DNA of 64,000 bases from FEN-1219 sp035548835 (GTDB taxonomy: Bacteria; Pseudomonadota; Gammaproteobacteria; Steroidobacterales; Rariloculaceae), in the NCBI GenBank assembly GCA_035548835.1, contig DASZSB010000110.1:1-64000 (forward strand), written 5' to 3'. The notes under the pieces were generated by a model that ran no database searches, was not told the origin of the DNA, and saw nothing but the letters and a program-made list of their open reading frames with translations. Position 1 is the stretch's first letter. Every line of letters starts with the position of its first letter. The translations under genes and the position numbers were made by a program. Positions 35,804 to 43,974 of this stretch are shown here, in pieces.

Positions 35804-36469
35804 CTAGCGGCTCGCCCAGTACGGTTTCGGCATCAGTTTGACGCCGGTCAGCAAGGTCGGCGTGCCGGCGCCGGTCTTGAGGCTCACGGTATGCGCCGTG
35901 GCGTCGACCGCGACCTCGGCCGCCAGCGACAGCGTGCCGGTGCCCGTGCCTTTGCCGTCGAGCTTCAGCTCGAGCACGCCGTAGGGGATTTGCGGGGCCG
36001 CCGTGCCGCTCGTCAGCGTCCAGGGCTTGAAGCTGTAGGAATCCAGCGGCTTCGTCGTCACCAGCGTGATGCGCTGACTGCCGTCGGCTTCGGTCACGCG
36101 ATGTGCGTACTTCACGGAATGACCCACCGCGCTGCCGCTCTGCCACACGGCGCCGACGCTCGGCAGCTTGTCGAGCTCCTTCGGCAGATCGGCGCCTGCG
36201 CCGAGCGCGTCGACGACGGCTGCGCGGCCGGCGTCGTCGGACCAGTTCAGCACCTCGATCTTCAACGTGATCCCCGTGGCCGACACGCCGGTCAACGCGG
36301 CTTCGTAGGTGTCGGGCGCGGGCTTTTGCGCGAATGCAGGCGCTGCGAGCAGGAGCGTCGCGAGGCCGGCGGTGGACAGGATTTCACGGGTCAGTCGACG
36401 CAGCGTCCGCCCAAAGCGCGTGGCACGCTTCCGAGGACTCTGCGGCAGGTGCAGATCGGTCACGTTCAT
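35804..36469 (-). CDS. Secreted protein of unknown function
   Basis: A 221-residue protein with a long basic N-region, a hydrophobic core and an AFAQ cleavage site near residue 47. The mature part is beta-rich (repeated T/V/G patterns such as YEAALTGVSATGITLKIEVLNW and TGTLSLAAEVAVDATAHTVSLKT). No family is recognised. The ATG at 36469 is preceded by AGGA and AGGGAG. Orientation and composition suggest a periplasmic or outer-surface protein. Confidence 0.55.
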   Translation of the reverse strand: MNVTDLHLPQSPRKRATRFGRTLRRLTREILSTAGLATLLLAAPAFAQKPAPDTYEAALTGVSATGITLKIEVLNWSDDAGRAAVVDALGAGADLPKELDKLPSVGAVWQSGSAVGHSVKYAHRVTEADGSQRITLVTTKPLDSYSFKPWTLTSGTAAPQIPYGVLELKLDGKGTGTGTLSLAAEVAVDATAHTVSLKTGAGTPTLLTGVKLMPKPYWASR

Positions 36470-36600
36470 ACTCCCTGGTTCCTGGCCCCTCGTGAGGCCC
36501 GCACCCGAAACTAGGTCGGGCTCGCGCGAGTTTCAAGGCTGCGCGGCCAACATGAACGTATTGTCATTTTTTTGTCGGCGCGGGAGCGGCGCCGGGGCTC

Positions 36601-36633
36601 GGCGCCGGCACGCCTTTTCGACGTGCCGGCGCC
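36601..36633. repeat. Perfect 12-bp inverted repeat downstream of sugar dehydrogenase gene
   Basis: GGCGCCGGCACG (36601-36612) and CGTGCCGGCGCC (36622-36633) form a hairpin with a 9-base loop. It lies 18 bases after the end of the minus-strand dehydrogenase gene and probably ends its transcript; a run of seven T (36567-36573) lies nearby but on the wrong side for that strand. Confidence 0.5.
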
Positions 36634-36651
36634 AGGGATTCGGGAGCCGGG

Positions 36652-37893
36652 TCAGCGTGGCTCGATGCGCAGGACTGCGCCCTGCGCCTCGTCGGTCAGC
36701 ACGTACAGCAGTCCGTCCGGACCCTGTTTCACGTCGCGGATACGCTGGTGCAGGTCGGTCAGCAATTCCTCGCGGCGCAGTTCCTCCATCTTCTCGTTGA
36801 AGAGGATGCGGCTGAGGCGGCCCGTGCCCGGGATCTCGCCGTAGCGCATGCCGCCCACGAACACGTCGCCCTTCCACTTGGCGAGCTTGTCGCCGGTGTA
36901 GAAGGTGAAGCCGGAAACCGCGATCGCCGGCGTCCAGTAGACGACGGGCGGCTCGAAGCCTTCGTGCGTCGGCAGCTTTGCCTGCCACGGCCCGGGATAG
37001 GTGCGGCCGTAGCTTACGAGAGGCCAGCCATAGTTCTTGCCGGCGCGGATGATGTTCAGCTCGTCGCCGCCGTTCGGGCCGTTCTCGCTCTGCCAGATCT
37101 CGCCCGTGACCGGATGAACCGCGAGGCCGAGCGAGCTGCGGTGGCCGAGCGTGTAGATCTCCGGCTTGTACCCGGCCTGACCCACGAACGGGTTGTCGCT
37201 CGGGACCGTGCCGTCGTCCTTGATGCGCAGCACCTTGCCCGAATACGTGTCCTTGGCCTGGGCGTCGCCGCCGCTGGTGGCGATGTAGAGCATGCCGTCC
37301 TTGCCGAACACGATCGGCATGGCGCCGGCCGTGGTCTCGTCGGCCACGAACACGTCCTTGACGTCGGTCACGCCGCTGCTCGTCCACTTCATGCGCGCGA
37401 CAGCGTCGACGTTACGGTTGTTGCCCATCGGCTTCGTGTAGCTCAGATAGATGAGCTGGTTCTGCGCGAACTGCGGGTGTAGCACGACGTCCATGTAGCC
37501 GTGGACCGCGCCCGGCAGTCCCGATTCGCCGGCGAAGTACGCCTTGGGAGCGCCGCTGACGGGCTTCGGATCGAGCTTGCCGTTCCTGATCGTGCGCAGC
37601 TCGCCGTTGCGCTGCGCGATCAGCATCGTGCCGTCGGGCAGCCAGGTCAGGCTGAACGGAAACGACAGCGCCTTCGTGACGACGACGACGCGGATGTCCT
37701 GACCTTCGCCCGTGGCGTAGTCGAACGGACCGTCACCGAGCGGCCGGTGGGCGAGGCCCTGCGGCGCGAGCGGGATTCCCATCTGGAACGGCACGGTGCG
37801 TTGCGCGAGCGCCGCCGGAGCGGCCAGCGTGGCGGCGAGAGCGAGCCACGAACCGCGGCTCGTGACGCGTTGCAGGAGACGGACAGTTGGCAT
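36652..37893 (-). CDS. PQQ-dependent aldose sugar dehydrogenase (YliI-like)
   Basis: A 413-residue exported protein. The signal peptide is at residues 1-31 (ends AALAQ), followed by a six-bladed soluble glucose/aldose dehydrogenase domain. Recognisable blocks are FPFSLTWLPDGTMLIAQRNGELR, GGLPDVVLHPQF-type YMDVVLHPQFAQNQLIYLSY, GKVLRIKDDGTVPSDNPF, YTLGHRSSLGLAVHPVTGEIWQSE, NGPNGGDELNIIRAGKNYGWP and HQRIRDVKQGPDGLLYVL. It is probably a periplasmic PQQ enzyme feeding electrons to the respiratory chain. The ATG at 37893 starts the signal peptide and is divergent from the gene at 38050. Confidence 0.88.
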   Translation of the reverse strand: MPTVRLLQRVTSRGSWLALAATLAAPAALAQRTVPFQMGIPLAPQGLAHRPLGDGPFDYATGEGQDIRVVVVTKALSFPFSLTWLPDGTMLIAQRNGELRTIRNGKLDPKPVSGAPKAYFAGESGLPGAVHGYMDVVLHPQFAQNQLIYLSYTKPMGNNRNVDAVARMKWTSSGVTDVKDVFVADETTAGAMPIVFGKDGMLYIATSGGDAQAKDTYSGKVLRIKDDGTVPSDNPFVGQAGYKPEIYTLGHRSSLGLAVHPVTGEIWQSENGPNGGDELNIIRAGKNYGWPLVSYGRTYPGPWQAKLPTHEGFEPPVVYWTPAIAVSGFTFYTGDKLAKWKGDVFVGGMRYGEIPGTGRLSRILFNEKMEELRREELLTDLHQRIRDVKQGPDGLLYVLTDEAQGAVLRIEPR

Positions 37894-37920
37894 TGGTAGG
37901 ACCCCTCGATTGGAACAGCC

Positions 37921-38006
37921 AGTATAGGGCGACTCGCCAACCCGAAGAAGTCGTGCGGACCGTCGGCGCCGATGGCGCTGTGTGAAGGTACCAAGTTCGC
38001 TATGAT
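37921..38006. promoter_or_regulatory. Divergent promoter region for sugar dehydrogenase and the gene at 38050
   Basis: On the minus strand a -10 TATACT (37926-37921) lies 28 bases before the dehydrogenase ATG. On the plus strand a -10 TATGAT (38001-38006) lies 44 bases before the ATG at 38050. Neither has a strong -35, suggesting activator-dependent control of both directions. Confidence 0.4.
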
Positions 38007-38049
38007 TCCGGCGGGCTCGACCGAAGCACCGCAGGAAGGGGGGGGAGAC

Positions 38050-38856
38050 ATGCGCTGTGGGGTCATCGTCTGCGCGGCCGCAGTGGCGTTGCTCGCCCTG
38101 TCTCCGCTGGTCGCGGGTGCGCAGGGCGCGCCGAAACGCATCGGCGGGCACCCGAATCTGAACGGGCTGTGGCAGTCGATGAGCACGGCGTACTGGAATC
38201 TCGAAGCCCACGCGGCGTCCCCGCTGAACGACTTCTGGAGGCTCGGGGCGATCGCTGCCATTCCGGCGGGTCAGAGCGTCGTGAAGGAAGGCAAGATCCC
38301 GTACAAGCCCGAGGCACTCGCGAAGCGCGACCAGAACCGCGCGGGCTGGCCGAAGACGGATCCCGAAGCGGCCTGTTACCTGCCGGGCATCCCGCGCGCG
38401 ACGTACCTGCCGTATCCGTTTGAGATCGTGCAGGGTGACGGCGACATCCTGTTCGCATACGCATTCGCCGCGGCGAACAGGGCCGTGCATATGAAGGAGC
38501 ACCGCACGATCGACCAGGTGCCCGTCGACATGTGGATGGGCTGGTCGAATGGCCATTGGGAAGGCGACACGCTCGTGGTCGAGGTCATCGCCAACGACGA
38601 CCGCACGTGGTTCGACCGTGCGGGCAATTACCACAGCAACGCGCTGAAGGTCACCGAGAGGTACACGCCGCTCGACGCGAACCGCCTGCGCTACGAGGCG
38701 ACGATCGAGGATCCCGAGACGTTCACGAAGCCGTGGACGATCTCGATGCACCTGTACAGGCACACGGAACCGAACGCCGAGCTGCTCGAGTTCAAGTGCG
38801 TCGAGTTCTCCGAGCATCTGCTCTACAACGAGTTCCTGAAACAGCCGTTGCCATAG
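38050..38856 (+). CDS. Secreted protein of an uncharacterised family (paralogue of 39379 gene)
   Basis: A 268-residue exported protein (signal to about residue 24, ending AGAQG). The motif PNLNGLWQS and the block WSNGHWEGDTLVVEV, then LKVTERYTPLDANRLRYEATIEDPETFTKPW, recur in the product of the gene at 39379-40521, so the two are homologous. Function is unknown; the family often appears near DUF6152 genes, as here. The ATG at 38050 has a GGAAGGGGGGGAG purine tract upstream. The DUF6152 gene follows 43 bases later. Confidence 0.7.
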   Translation: MRCGVIVCAAAVALLALSPLVAGAQGAPKRIGGHPNLNGLWQSMSTAYWNLEAHAASPLNDFWRLGAIAAIPAGQSVVKEGKIPYKPEALAKRDQNRAGWPKTDPEAACYLPGIPRATYLPYPFEIVQGDGDILFAYAFAAANRAVHMKEHRTIDQVPVDMWMGWSNGHWEGDTLVVEVIANDDRTWFDRAGNYHSNALKVTERYTPLDANRLRYEATIEDPETFTKPWTISMHLYRHTEPNAELLEFKCVEFSEHLLYNEFLKQPLP

Positions 38857-38899
38857 CACGGCGGCCAAAGCGATCTTGAGGCACGAGGAGGCGAGAACG

Positions 38900-39310
38900 A
38901 TGCGAGTCAGCATGTGGTTCGGGGTACTGGGCGGAGCCGCTCTGATCGCCGTCGCGGCGCCCGTGGTCGCACATCACTCGTTTGCGGCGGAGTTCGACAT
39001 CAATCGGCCGATCAAGCTCGACGGCGTCGTCACGAAGATGGAGTTCAGCAATCCGCATTCGTGGTTGCATATCGAGGTCGTGACCGACACGGGCGAGAAG
39101 CAGCAGTGGATGGTCGAGGGCGGCGCGCCGAACGCGCTGATCCGCAACGGCTGGACCCGCAACTCGGTGCCACCCGGCATCAAGGTGCACGTGGAGGGCT
39201 TCCAGGCCAAGGACCGCTCGTTCCGCGCGAGCGGGCGCGACATCACGCTGCCGGACGGCAAGTCGCTCTTCATGGGCCAGGGCGGCGCTGCAGCGCCGAG
39301 CGCCGACTGA
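38900..39310 (+). CDS. DUF6152 family secreted protein
   Basis: A 136-residue protein with a signal peptide ending VVAHH and the DUF6152 signature HHSFAAEFDINRPIKLDGVV, then FSNPHSWLHIEV. The fold is expected to be an OB-like beta-barrel. The gene is downstream of an uncharacterised secreted protein and converges on its homologue. The ATG at 38900 has GAGGAGG upstream. Biochemical role is unknown. Confidence 0.8.
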   Translation: MRVSMWFGVLGGAALIAVAAPVVAHHSFAAEFDINRPIKLDGVVTKMEFSNPHSWLHIEVVTDTGEKQQWMVEGGAPNALIRNGWTRNSVPPGIKVHVEGFQAKDRSFRASGRDITLPDGKSLFMGQGGAAAPSAD

Positions 39311-39322
39311 CCAGGCTGATCG

Positions 39323-39365
39323 TTCCGGTCACGTGCGTGAGGGGCCCTCACGCACGTGACCGGAA
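39323..39365. terminator. 43-base near-perfect palindrome between convergent genes
   Basis: TTCCGGTCACGTGCGTGAGGG (39323-39343, first 20 TTCCGGTCACGTGCGTGAGG) is repeated in reverse complement at 39345-39365, leaving one central base. A hairpin of about 20 bp is possible on both strands. It lies between DUF6152 and the convergent family gene and most likely acts as a bidirectional terminator. Confidence 0.6.
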
Positions 39366-39378
39366 TTCGCGATGCGCG

Positions 39379-40521
39379 TCACTCGCCGGCGTTGATGTCG
39401 AAGACCTCGGCGCCCTCGCGCGGCCGGCCGTAGATGCCGAGCCCTTCGGCCCGTTGCGGCGGCGGCTGGCCCTTGGCGATCGCCTCTGCCACCTGCCGCT
39501 CGAAAGCACGCTCGCCCGACAGCGCGTGGCCGACAGCGCCGTTGCCCTCGTGGCAGGAGTACTCGTACGTCTCGTAGTTCGGCTGCGTCGTGATCATGAG
39601 CCGGAACGTGAACGGTGCCGTGTACGTGACGGGGTCGTTGACGGTCGCCGTGTACTCGATCATGTCCGGATCGACGCGCGTGAAGCGCTCCGTGAGCCGC
39701 ATGTCGGCGCTGTGGCGCGTGCCGTTGCCGTTCGGACCGATGCTGGTCTGGTCCGTGAAGTTCGTCGTCTCGACGACGAGCGTGTTGCCCTCGAAGTGGC
39801 CGCGGGAGTTGCCCATGTACTGGCGGATGTCCGGGGCGAGATGCGCTCGGCCATCGAGCGGAATCACGCGCGTGTCGTGAATCATCTCGTAGCTGATGGC
39901 CACCTCCGTGGGTGTCTGCACGATGCGCATGCCGTTGCCGTAGATGACCGGCAGCGTGGAGCCGAGCACCCCGCGCGTGATGCAGCGATCGTACAGCGTG
40001 AAGTCCTCGAAGCCGTTGAACGGTCCCGGGCCGAATGTGCCGCGATCGCGATTGGCGGCGCGTGCCTTGCCGGCCGCCGTCATCTCCGGGATGCGGCCAT
40101 TGGCAGGCTCGACGACGAGCGAGGCGTAACCGAACGTGCGGATGCCCCATTCGTTGCGCAGGAACGTCTCGCGATTCGTTGCGAGGTCCTTGCCGCCTTC
40201 GTCACGGCTCGCGCGTTGCCGGAACTCCTCCGGCGTCAGCGTGGCGCGGGTGCCGAAAGACTCCGGGCGCTGCAGCGGCACGCTGCGCATGTCATCGGTG
40301 CTCCAGACGCCGTCGAAGCTCGGGTCGCCCCAGGACGTGCGTGGCGGTTTCCAGTTGCGATTGGTGATGGCTGCCGCAGTCGTCTCGGCAGGGACGGAAC
40401 GCACGATGGAGGGTTTCGCCGCGGGTCCGCCCCCCGGGCCTTGCGCTCCGGCCGGCAGCCCGAGCGTGAGAGCAAGCGTGGTCGCGAGTCCGCTGAGATA
40501 GCGATGGTCGATTCGCCGCAT
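39379..40521 (-). CDS. Secreted protein of an uncharacterised family (paralogue of 38050 gene)
   Basis: A 380-residue exported protein with a signal peptide (ends PAGAQG). The segment PPRTSWGDPSFDGVWSTDDM and the block NSRGHFEGNTLVVETTNF, then MRLTERFTRVDPDMIEYTATVNDPVTYT, align with the product at 38050. Its N-terminal third is longer. A SYECH-type EYSCHEGN near residue 325 carries one cysteine. No enzymatic motif is recognised. It points toward its paralogue and the DUF6152 gene, with a palindrome between. Confidence 0.7.
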   Translation of the reverse strand: MRRIDHRYLSGLATTLALTLGLPAGAQGPGGGPAAKPSIVRSVPAETTAAAITNRNWKPPRTSWGDPSFDGVWSTDDMRSVPLQRPESFGTRATLTPEEFRQRASRDEGGKDLATNRETFLRNEWGIRTFGYASLVVEPANGRIPEMTAAGKARAANRDRGTFGPGPFNGFEDFTLYDRCITRGVLGSTLPVIYGNGMRIVQTPTEVAISYEMIHDTRVIPLDGRAHLAPDIRQYMGNSRGHFEGNTLVVETTNFTDQTSIGPNGNGTRHSADMRLTERFTRVDPDMIEYTATVNDPVTYTAPFTFRLMITTQPNYETYEYSCHEGNGAVGHALSGERAFERQVAEAIAKGQPPPQRAEGLGIYGRPREGAEVFDINAGE

Positions 40522-40601
40522 GGCAGATCCCCTTGGCCAACGTGCGGGCGCGGATCGGCTGAAGAATAGGCCAACGGCGCGGGGTTCTCCATTGGCCCGG
40601 G

Positions 40602-42110
40602 TCAGGTCGGGTCCGGAGGCATGTCCCGGGCGGTCCGGAGGATCTCGCGTACGCGGTCGGCGTAGCCGCGGATCTCGGCGGCGTGCGCGGTCACCAGCGC
40701 GCCCGCCATGCGCACCGGGTCGCCGAAGAAGAAGCGTTCGTACAGCACCTGCCGCCCGGCGAACGCCGACAGCGCCGTGTCCCAGGCGAGCCGAAACAGC
40801 GGTATGCGCTCGAGCGCGTCCGCGCGTGCGGCCTGGTAGTAGCGGCGGATGTCGGCGGCGAGCGGGCCGTCGATGTCGGCGGCCGTCGGCATCGCGACGA
40901 GACCGCTGGCGCCGATCTGCTGCAGGATCTCGACGAGCCGCGGATACAGCCGCGGGAACAGGTTGCGCGCGGCGTCGAGCGGGTTCCACGCGGGGCGCAC
41001 GACGCCGAACTCGTCCGGCGCGGCGTCCGCTTCCGCTGCGCGCAGGAACGCGCGCATGGTTTCGAGCGTGACCCAGATCTCCGCGAGCTTCTCCTGCACG
41101 TGCTGAAAGCCCTCCACACCGATCGAGTCGACGAGCAGGTGGGCCAGGCCGAGCACGAACTCGGCCTTCGCGACGTTCTTGACCACGACCTGGTGCGCCA
41201 TGCCCGCGGCCGCGCCGGTGCGGGCGTACGCGCTGTTGCAGCGCTCGACGTCGCGATACAGCAGCACGTTCTCCCAGGGCACGTGGACGTCGTCGAACAC
41301 GACCACGGCGTCCATCTCCTCGAACCGCGAGCCGAGCGGATGGTCCGGCGGCGGCCGGCCGCAGTCGACGCTCTCGCGGCACAGGAATCTGAGGCCGGGC
41401 GCGTCGGTAGGGATGATCACGCCGAAGGCGTAGGGCGCGTCCTCGGGTGTGTTCTTCAGCAGCGTGGACGGGAACACCATGATCGCGTCGGCCATGGGCA
41501 GGGTCGCGAGCATGCGGGCGCCGCGCAGCACGATGCCGGCGTCGTTCTCGCTCCTCACGCGCGCCGCGAGGAACGGATCGGCCTGTTGCGACGGTCCCAC
41601 GGCGCGATTGATCTGCGGCGTCAGCAGCGAGTGCGTGAGGCACAGATCGTGCTCGCGCAGCTCGGCGTGCAGTCGCAGCGCATTCGTGCCGAAGCGCGGC
41701 TCCGCGGCGCCGAGAAATGCGGCGCCGGCGGCGAACCCCGACATGGCGCGGCTCAGATAATCCGGGACGCGGCCCATCATGCCGTGCGTGTGCTGCGCCC
41801 AGACGCGCATCGCGGCCGTCACGCCCTCGAGCTCGGCGCGCGTCCGCGGCAGCAGAAACGCGCGTCCGACCTCGAGCCCGCTCGAGGGGGATTCGAACAG
41901 ACAGTTCTGGGCTTGCTCCCACTGCAGATCGTAGAGCTCGGCCAGTGTCGCGACGCCGCCGCGGAACGCCGGATGCGTCGTGACGTTCGCGACGGGCTCA
42001 CCGGCGTACCACAGGGCCGGCGGCCGCTCCTTGAGGCGGGCCAGGACGTCGGCGCCGCGGCGGGCGCCGCCGGCGCGGCCAGTCGCGAGCGGCCGGCCGG
42101 CGGCGCTCAT
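40602..42110 (-). CDS. 4-hydroxyphenylacetate 3-hydroxylase (HpaB) family flavin monooxygenase
   Basis: A 502-residue member of the HpaB/PvcC group of FADH2-dependent monooxygenases (acyl-CoA dehydrogenase-like fold). Seen are HGMMGRVPDYLSRAMSGF, SLLTPQINRAVGPSQQ, a substrate loop DAGIVLRGARMLATLP and the VVFDDVHVPWENVLLYRDVERCN segment. The companion reductase (HpaC) is not nearby. Substrate cannot be told: an aromatic phenol is the family norm, though 4-hydroxybutyryl-CoA dehydratases share the fold. Its ATG overlaps the stop of the preceding zinc-finger gene (ATGA), so the two are translationally coupled. Confidence 0.85.
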   Translation of the reverse strand: MSAAGRPLATGRAGGARRGADVLARLKERPPALWYAGEPVANVTTHPAFRGGVATLAELYDLQWEQAQNCLFESPSSGLEVGRAFLLPRTRAELEGVTAAMRVWAQHTHGMMGRVPDYLSRAMSGFAAGAAFLGAAEPRFGTNALRLHAELREHDLCLTHSLLTPQINRAVGPSQQADPFLAARVRSENDAGIVLRGARMLATLPMADAIMVFPSTLLKNTPEDAPYAFGVIIPTDAPGLRFLCRESVDCGRPPPDHPLGSRFEEMDAVVVFDDVHVPWENVLLYRDVERCNSAYARTGAAAGMAHQVVVKNVAKAEFVLGLAHLLVDSIGVEGFQHVQEKLAEIWVTLETMRAFLRAAEADAAPDEFGVVRPAWNPLDAARNLFPRLYPRLVEILQQIGASGLVAMPTAADIDGPLAADIRRYYQAARADALERIPLFRLAWDTALSAFAGRQVLYERFFFGDPVRMAGALVTAHAAEIRGYADRVREILRTARDMPPDPT

Positions 42111-42640
42111 GCGGCCGGCGCCTTCGCGGGCCGTAATGCGCGCTCGAGGTTCGCGACATCGGCTTCCGCGAGATCGGGGCTGAAGTGACGGATCCGGTCG
42201 AGGATATCCGTCGTCTCGAAGTAGTCCTGCGCGCAGCCCGCGTGCACGAAGCCGCCGGGCTCGAACCGGTACTCCTCGAAAAACACGAGCGGGATGCGCC
42301 ATTCGTCCTTGGCGATGGGCTCCTTGCACTGCCGGCAGCGCGCGCGGGCCGTGGGTGCGCGCTCCCCGCCGTGGACGCGCGGCACCCTGCGGTGCGCGAC
42401 GCCGAACTGCGCGGCCGCCGTCAACGCGGCCGCGGCCCCGCCGGCATCCCGGGCCACCTCGAGGAACGGTTCCGGGCGCGCGTATGCGGCGCAGCGCAGG
42501 TGGAACCACAGCGTCATCTCGCCCTCGCCGAAGGCGTTCGGCTGGCGCTCGCCGAAGCGCAGCTCGCCCTTCGCGATGGCTCGGTTGCAGCCGCGGCACT
42601 TGGCGCGGCTGCTCGATGCGGGTTCGATCACGTGCGGCAC
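42107..42640 (-). CDS. Protein with two PARP-type zinc fingers
   Basis: A 177-residue soluble protein with two zinc-finger modules of the CCHC PARP type (C-x2-C-x28/30-H-x2-C). Finger 1 has C15, C18, H47, C50 within AKCRGCNRAIAKGELRFGER; finger 2 has C102, C105, H133, C136 within ARCRQCKEPIAKDEW. In eukaryotes such fingers bind DNA ends and nicks. The bacterial function is unknown. The GTG at 42640 is used (another GTG at 42631 is possible). Downstream HpaB-like gene overlaps by four bases, suggesting a functional link. Confidence 0.75.
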   Translation of the reverse strand: MPHVIEPASSSRAKCRGCNRAIAKGELRFGERQPNAFGEGEMTLWFHLRCAAYARPEPFLEVARDAGGAAAALTAAAQFGVAHRRVPRVHGGERAPTARARCRQCKEPIAKDEWRIPLVFFEEYRFEPGGFVHAGCAQDYFETTDILDRIRHFSPDLAEADVANLERALRPAKAPAA

Positions 42641-42738
42641 CCCGGGATTATAGGCATGCGCGCGGCGGGCGGCCCGAGGCGCGGGTTGCGCGCGTCTGCT
42701 ACGCTGTGCGCCACCCCAGTACCGTCACGAGCCCCCCC

Positions 42739-43974
42739 GTGAGCAGCTCGACTACCGCCGCGTCCGGGCAGGCGACCGGAACGGCGTTCGCAATTCTCGC
42801 CGCGATCAGCTTCTGTCACCTTCTGAACGACATGATGCAGTCGCTGCTGCCTGCCATCTACCCCATCCTGAAGGACAGCTACGGCCTCACGTTCGGCCAG
42901 ATCGGCTTCATCACGTTCACGTTTCAGGTCACGGCTTCGCTGCTGCAGCCCGCCATCGGCAGCTTCACCGATCGACGGCCGCAGCCATACTCGCTCGCCG
43001 TCGGCATGGGCTTCTCGCTGATCGGCCTGCTGCTGCTGTCGCGGGCCAACACGTTTCCGCTGCTGCTCCTGGCTGCGGGGCTCGTGGGCAGCGGCTCGGC
43101 CGTGCTGCACCCGGAGTCGTCACGCGTCGCGCGCATGGCGGCGGGCCGTCAGCCCGGGCTCGCGCAGTCGCTGTTTCAGATGGGCGGCAACCTGGGGTCG
43201 TCGATCGGGCCGCTGTTCGCTGCGGCCGTCGTGCTCCGTTACGGGCAGGGCAGCGTGGCGTGGTTCGCACTCGCGGCCGTGCTCGGCATCGTGCTGCTCG
43301 CGCGCGTGGGCCGCTGGTACGTGCAGCACGGCATGCAACGCATGCGGGCGCAGGCGCGTCGGGACGCAGGCGAAGCCCTGCCGCGTGGCCGCGTGGCGTT
43401 CGCGCTGGGGGTGCTGGTCACGCTCGTGTTCTCGAAGTTCGTGTACACGGCCAGCATCACGAGCTACTACACCTTCTATCTGATCGACCGCTTCGGGTTG
43501 TCCGTGCGTTCGGCGCAGATCCATCTGTTCGTGTATCTCGCGTCCGTGGCGCTCGGCACGCTGCTCGGGGGCTCGATCGGCGACCGGTTCGGCCGCAAGT
43601 TCGTCATCTGGGTTTCGATTCTCGGCGTGTTGCCGTTCACGCTCGTGCTGCCGTACGCCAACCTGTTCTGGACGGGCGTGCTGACCGTGCCGATCGGGTT
43701 GATCCTGGCCTCCGCGTTTCCCGCGATCGTCGTGTACGGGCAGGAGCTCGTGCCGTTCAAGGTCGGCACGGTGGCGGGCCTGTTCTTCGGGCTGGCGTTC
43801 GGCCTCGGCGGGATCGGTGCCGCGCTCGTCGGGCAGTTGGCGGACGTCCACGGCGTGGAGTTCGTGTTCAGGTTGTGCTCGTGGTTGCCGGCGCTCGGTC
43901 TGCTGGCCGCGTTCTTGCCGCGCGTTCGGCCGCGTGGACACGTGATCCGTCCGCCGATCGTCGAGAAGCGCTGA
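42739..43974 (+). CDS. MFS transporter, fosmidomycin-resistance (Fsr)-like
   Basis: A 411-residue protein with about 12 predicted helices. Early blocks LAAISFCHLLNDMMQSLLPAIYPILKD and LVGSGSAVLHPESSRVARMAAG are characteristic of Fsr-type efflux proteins. The central loop is basic. The GTG at 42739 fits the N-terminus, since the earlier frame encodes unrelated sequence over the divergent zinc-finger promoter. Substrate unknown; Fsr members expel fosmidomycin and other drugs. Divergent from the zinc-finger/HpaB pair. Confidence 0.8.
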   Translation: MSSSTTAASGQATGTAFAILAAISFCHLLNDMMQSLLPAIYPILKDSYGLTFGQIGFITFTFQVTASLLQPAIGSFTDRRPQPYSLAVGMGFSLIGLLLLSRANTFPLLLLAAGLVGSGSAVLHPESSRVARMAAGRQPGLAQSLFQMGGNLGSSIGPLFAAAVVLRYGQGSVAWFALAAVLGIVLLARVGRWYVQHGMQRMRAQARRDAGEALPRGRVAFALGVLVTLVFSKFVYTASITSYYTFYLIDRFGLSVRSAQIHLFVYLASVALGTLLGGSIGDRFGRKFVIWVSILGVLPFTLVLPYANLFWTGVLTVPIGLILASAFPAIVVYGQELVPFKVGTVAGLFFGLAFGLGGIGAALVGQLADVHGVEFVFRLCSWLPALGLLAAFLPRVRPRGHVIRPPIVEKR

